From: Actinomycetota bacterium
GTDB taxonomy: Bacteria > Actinomycetota > Actinomycetes > Mycobacteriales > Mycobacteriaceae
DNA length: 64,000 nucleotides
Assembly: GCA_018268465.1 (NCBI GenBank)
Contig: JAFDWN010000016.1
Location: 62,001-126,000, forward strand
Direction: 5' to 3'
Shown: positions 62,118-64,000 of the stretch, in pieces
Layout: each line of letters begins with the position of its first letter
How positions within the stretch are numbered: the first letter of the stretch is position 1
Translations under genes and position numbers: made by a program
The notes under the pieces: model-generated
Told to the model about the DNA's origin: nothing
Databases searched by the model: none
The model's input: only the letters and a program-made list of their open reading frames with translations

Positions 62118-62425
62118 GCGTCGAACTCGGCCGGGTCGACGAGATTCCCGTCGGCGAGGGGCGCACCTTCGCCGTCGACGGTGAGCAGATCGCGGTGTAC
62201 CGGATGCGCGACGGTTCGCTGCGGGCACTCGATGCGATCTGCCCGCACAAGGGCGGACCGCTCGCCGACGGGCTGACCGACGATGCGGTGGTGGTATGCC
62301 CACTGCACAGCTACGCGTTCGACATGTGCACGGGGGCAGAGGTTTCCGGTACCGGGATGAGTGTGCGCAGCTATCCGGTGGACGTGGTGGACGGCGTCAT
62401 CCGGATGGACACGGGCGCCGCTTAG
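62114..62425 (+). CDS. nirD: Nitrite reductase small subunit (Rieske-type)
   Basis: The 103-residue protein has a Rieske 2Fe-2S fold with CPHKGG and CPLHSYAFD as cluster ligands. The GTG start overlaps the nirB stop (GTGA). It is required with NirB for nitrite reduction in the related NirBD enzymes. Its last 29 bases overlap tail-to-tail with the end of the opposite-strand gene, an unusual squeeze suggesting the neighbouring cassette was inserted right against it. Confidence 0.94.
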   Translation: MSVELGRVDEIPVGEGRTFAVDGEQIAVYRMRDGSLRALDAICPHKGGPLADGLTDDAVVVCPLHSYAFDMCTGAEVSGTGMSVRSYPVDVVDGVIRMDTGAA

Positions 62426-62888
62426 CCAGTGCACGGACCGTGGCCGCCCAGCGGTCGGCTTCTGGCGACTCATCCAGCCCTGCTGGCGACCCGAACACCG
62501 TAGCGGTCCAGTTCTGGCGCGCAAATATGCCCTCGGACACCCCGCGCTCGGGTAGCACGAGCACCGGCTTACCCAGTGCGATCGCCATCCCCGCCTCGAT
62601 CTGCATCCACGGCGACGTCCACACGGTATCCACCGTGGCCTGCTCAGCCGTATCGTCGCGCCACACGCCGTGGCGGATGGACATCTGCCGAAACCCCGCT
62701 ACGACCACCCCGTCGGCACGATTCATCAGACGCACCAGCTCCTCCCATGGGTCGGCGACGTAGGCCGGCCGCGTCAAGACGGTCACGGAGAAGCCGCGGG
62801 ACTCCAGCGACGACAGCAGCTGCTCATAGGTGGCTTGCTGTGACCGCGTGCGCACCGCTGGAGCGCACACCAAGACGGTGGCGCTCAA
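62397..62888 (-). CDS. TIR/deoxyribosyltransferase-like fold protein, possible effector
   Basis: The 163-residue soluble protein starts with TTG in a TTGA overlap with the upstream stop, so it is translationally coupled; a GTG at 62870 could also serve. The fold appears Rossmann-like: TVLVCAPAVRTRSQQATYEQ, then LMNRADGVVVAGFRQMS, and SPWMQIEAGMAIALGKPVLVLPERG. The last block, with the Glu in QIEAGMA at the active-site position, is shared in style with nucleoside 2-deoxyribosyltransferases and TIR-like NAD-consuming proteins. Enzymatic nucleotide cleavage is a hypothesis. It overlaps nirD at its 3' end. Confidence 0.5.
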   Translation of the reverse strand: MSATVLVCAPAVRTRSQQATYEQLLSSLESRGFSVTVLTRPAYVADPWEELVRLMNRADGVVVAGFRQMSIRHGVWRDDTAEQATVDTVWTSPWMQIEAGMAIALGKPVLVLPERGVSEGIFARQNWTATVFGSPAGLDESPEADRWAATVRALAKRRPCPSG

Positions 62889-63769
62889 TTCGCTTCGCTC
62901 GCAGCCTCACCTGCGACAGCGCCGGAGAGCGCGACACCGTCAACGACGTGGCGGCGAACCTCCTCGGGAATGCTCAGCGCCCCGACGAAACGTGCACCGC
63001 CGAGTCTCGCGCCCGTGAAGACAACACCGTCCAGGTCGACGCCATCGAACGTGGCGCCCTGGACATTTGCGTCGCTGAAGTCGGCGCCCTTCAAACTCAC
63101 GTCGTCAGATTCCGAACGCGCAAGTGTGGCCCCGGCGAAATCCGCGCTTCCCAGATCGGCGTTCCTGAACTTCGCACCCCGGCAGTCCGCCTCACGAAAG
63201 TTGGCTCGCAGGCAATTCGCCCCGATGAACACGGCCTTCCGCAGATCCGCGGCCTGAAACACGGTTTCCACTGCCGTGACCTTTCTGAAGGAGGTACCCA
63301 CGCAGGTGGCGCCCCACAAATCCGCGTTGGACAGGTCGGCACTGCGCGGATCTCCACCCTTCTGGCCCAAATAGCTCCCACTCAGGTCGCACTCCGCAAG
63401 GTCGGACGCGCGAAGGTCCACGGCGTACCGCAGGCCGTTGGCCAGGGCTTTTCGTATTTCCGCGGGCTGCTCCTTACGCAACATGCTCGCGATGACTTCG
63501 ATGGTTTCCTTGCGGTAGGGCGTTCTCCGGCGAAGGCCGACACCCTGCTCGCTCATCGGATCGAAGAACCGCCGGAGGAGCACCGCGTTCGCCATACACT
63601 TGACTTCGCTGTCGCTCGACAACGCGTCCACGGTCTCCTTGAACGAAGCGCCGATGGCCGCCAGACGGTCTCGCCTGGACTTGTAGTTGAAGATCCCCAG
63701 CACCGTGACGATCACACCGACGACCGCAGCGAAGACGCCGATCCAACCTTGAACAACGCTCGCATACAA
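62885..63769 (-). CDS. Membrane-anchored pentapeptide-repeat protein
   Basis: The 294-residue protein starts at TTG with GGGAGG nine bases upstream. One transmembrane helix (about 8-27) is followed by a cytoplasmic helical region (30-110). About 28 pentapeptide repeats of the A(D/N)LxX type run over about 115-265 (for example ADLSNADLWGATC, ANFREADCRGAKFRNADLGS), expected to form a right-handed quadrilateral beta-helix. The repeat part carries scattered Cys. It is coupled to the downstream TIR-like gene, so the two form a unit; it may sense at the membrane or hold the partner inactive. Confidence 0.78.
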   Translation of the reverse strand: MYASVVQGWIGVFAAVVGVIVTVLGIFNYKSRRDRLAAIGASFKETVDALSSDSEVKCMANAVLLRRFFDPMSEQGVGLRRRTPYRKETIEVIASMLRKEQPAEIRKALANGLRYAVDLRASDLAECDLSGSYLGQKGGDPRSADLSNADLWGATCVGTSFRKVTAVETVFQAADLRKAVFIGANCLRANFREADCRGAKFRNADLGSADFAGATLARSESDDVSLKGADFSDANVQGATFDGVDLDGVVFTGARLGGARFVGALSIPEEVRRHVVDGVALSGAVAGEAASEAN

Positions 63770-63889
63770 GGTCTTCGCCCTCCCTGACCGTGCTTACTCG
63801 CTCCAGGAGTGTAGCCGCCACCCGCGCGTGCGAAGTCGACATCGTCGAACGAGTTCGGTTGTCCTCACCCACGCCGGTCAGACCGATTG

Positions 63890-63951
63890 CGCCGAATGTG
63901 AAGCCACCGCCAAGATTTCGCGGAAATCTCGCAGAGGATTCACATTCGGCG
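63890..63951. repeat. Nested inverted repeats upstream of the pentapeptide gene
   Basis: CGCCGAATGTGAA (63890-63902) is the exact reverse complement of TTCACATTCGGCG (63939-63951), 36 bases apart. Inside lies a second perfect palindrome, AGATTTC-GCG-GAAATCT (63913-63929). The remaining bases of 63770-64000 hold no supported gene. It could be a terminator of a gene beyond the window, an operator, or a dispersed palindromic element; the form resembles the repeat at 13732. Confidence 0.6.
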
Positions 63952-64000
63952 ACCGATGGAGGGACGAAAACCTAGTCGTCAGCGGGTTTGACCGCCAGCA

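Overview
The window is chromosomal DNA from a fast-growing mycobacterium of the Mycolicibacterium type. The evidence is a complete Pup-proteasome gene set (dop, pup, prcB, prcA, mpa), mycothiol synthesis (mshC), mycobacterial lipoproteins, high GC, many GTG/TTG starts, and gene order that follows M. tuberculosis Rv2109c-Rv2141c. Species cannot be fixed from the sequence alone.

Layout. (1) 448-10050: a baeRF-like gene, then on the minus strand dop-pup-prcB-prcA followed by a second tightly coupled set, cytochrome b / flavoprotein / iron-sulfur subunits of a succinate dehydrogenase or fumarate reductase plus a DASS dicarboxylate transporter. (2) 10181-17128: an amidohydrolase with two paralogous membrane proteins, the Mpa unfoldase, and two MTB12-like exported proteins with a DUF503 protein. 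(3) 17140-29853: trmI, a RecB-like nuclease, membrane and flavin proteins, hisG/hisE, a sugar transporter, a HAD phosphatase, metH and a PAC2 protein. (4) 29917-42986: patatin and DUF1254 lipoprotein, mshC, cysQ, kinase-like and DUF3090 genes, uppP, pyrD, a YbhB protein and an M20 hydrolase.

(5) 43076-52240 is the accessory part. A tRNA-Leu(GAG) is followed by a decayed FtsK/TraSA-like gene, the C-terminal end of an IS3-type transposase, and then a four-gene operon of clearly different codon use (44174-50593): cyanophycin synthetase (CphA1), a double-domain cyanophycinase, a PIN-like small protein, and a CphZ-type zinc hydrolase. Together these would make the Asp-Arg polymer cyanophycin, cut it to beta-Asp-Arg and split that to free Asp and Arg. 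This is a complete nitrogen-storage circuit that I do not know from mycobacteria and that looks proteobacterial in origin. The far side carries an AraC regulator and a truncated BKACE (DUF849) gene.

(6) 52297-62425: a small secreted protein, a mycothiol-dependent isomerase-like protein and a full nitrate assimilation locus: narK, a nitrate reductase fused to its own NADPH flavoprotein module, and nirB/nirD with a small coupled partner. A phased array of GlnR-like half sites lies in the divergent promoter. A nitrogen store therefore sits about 8.7 kb from the genes that bring nitrogen in. (7) 62397-63769: a coupled pair, a membrane-anchored pentapeptide-repeat protein and a TIR/deoxyribosyltransferase-like protein, possibly a small conflict system.
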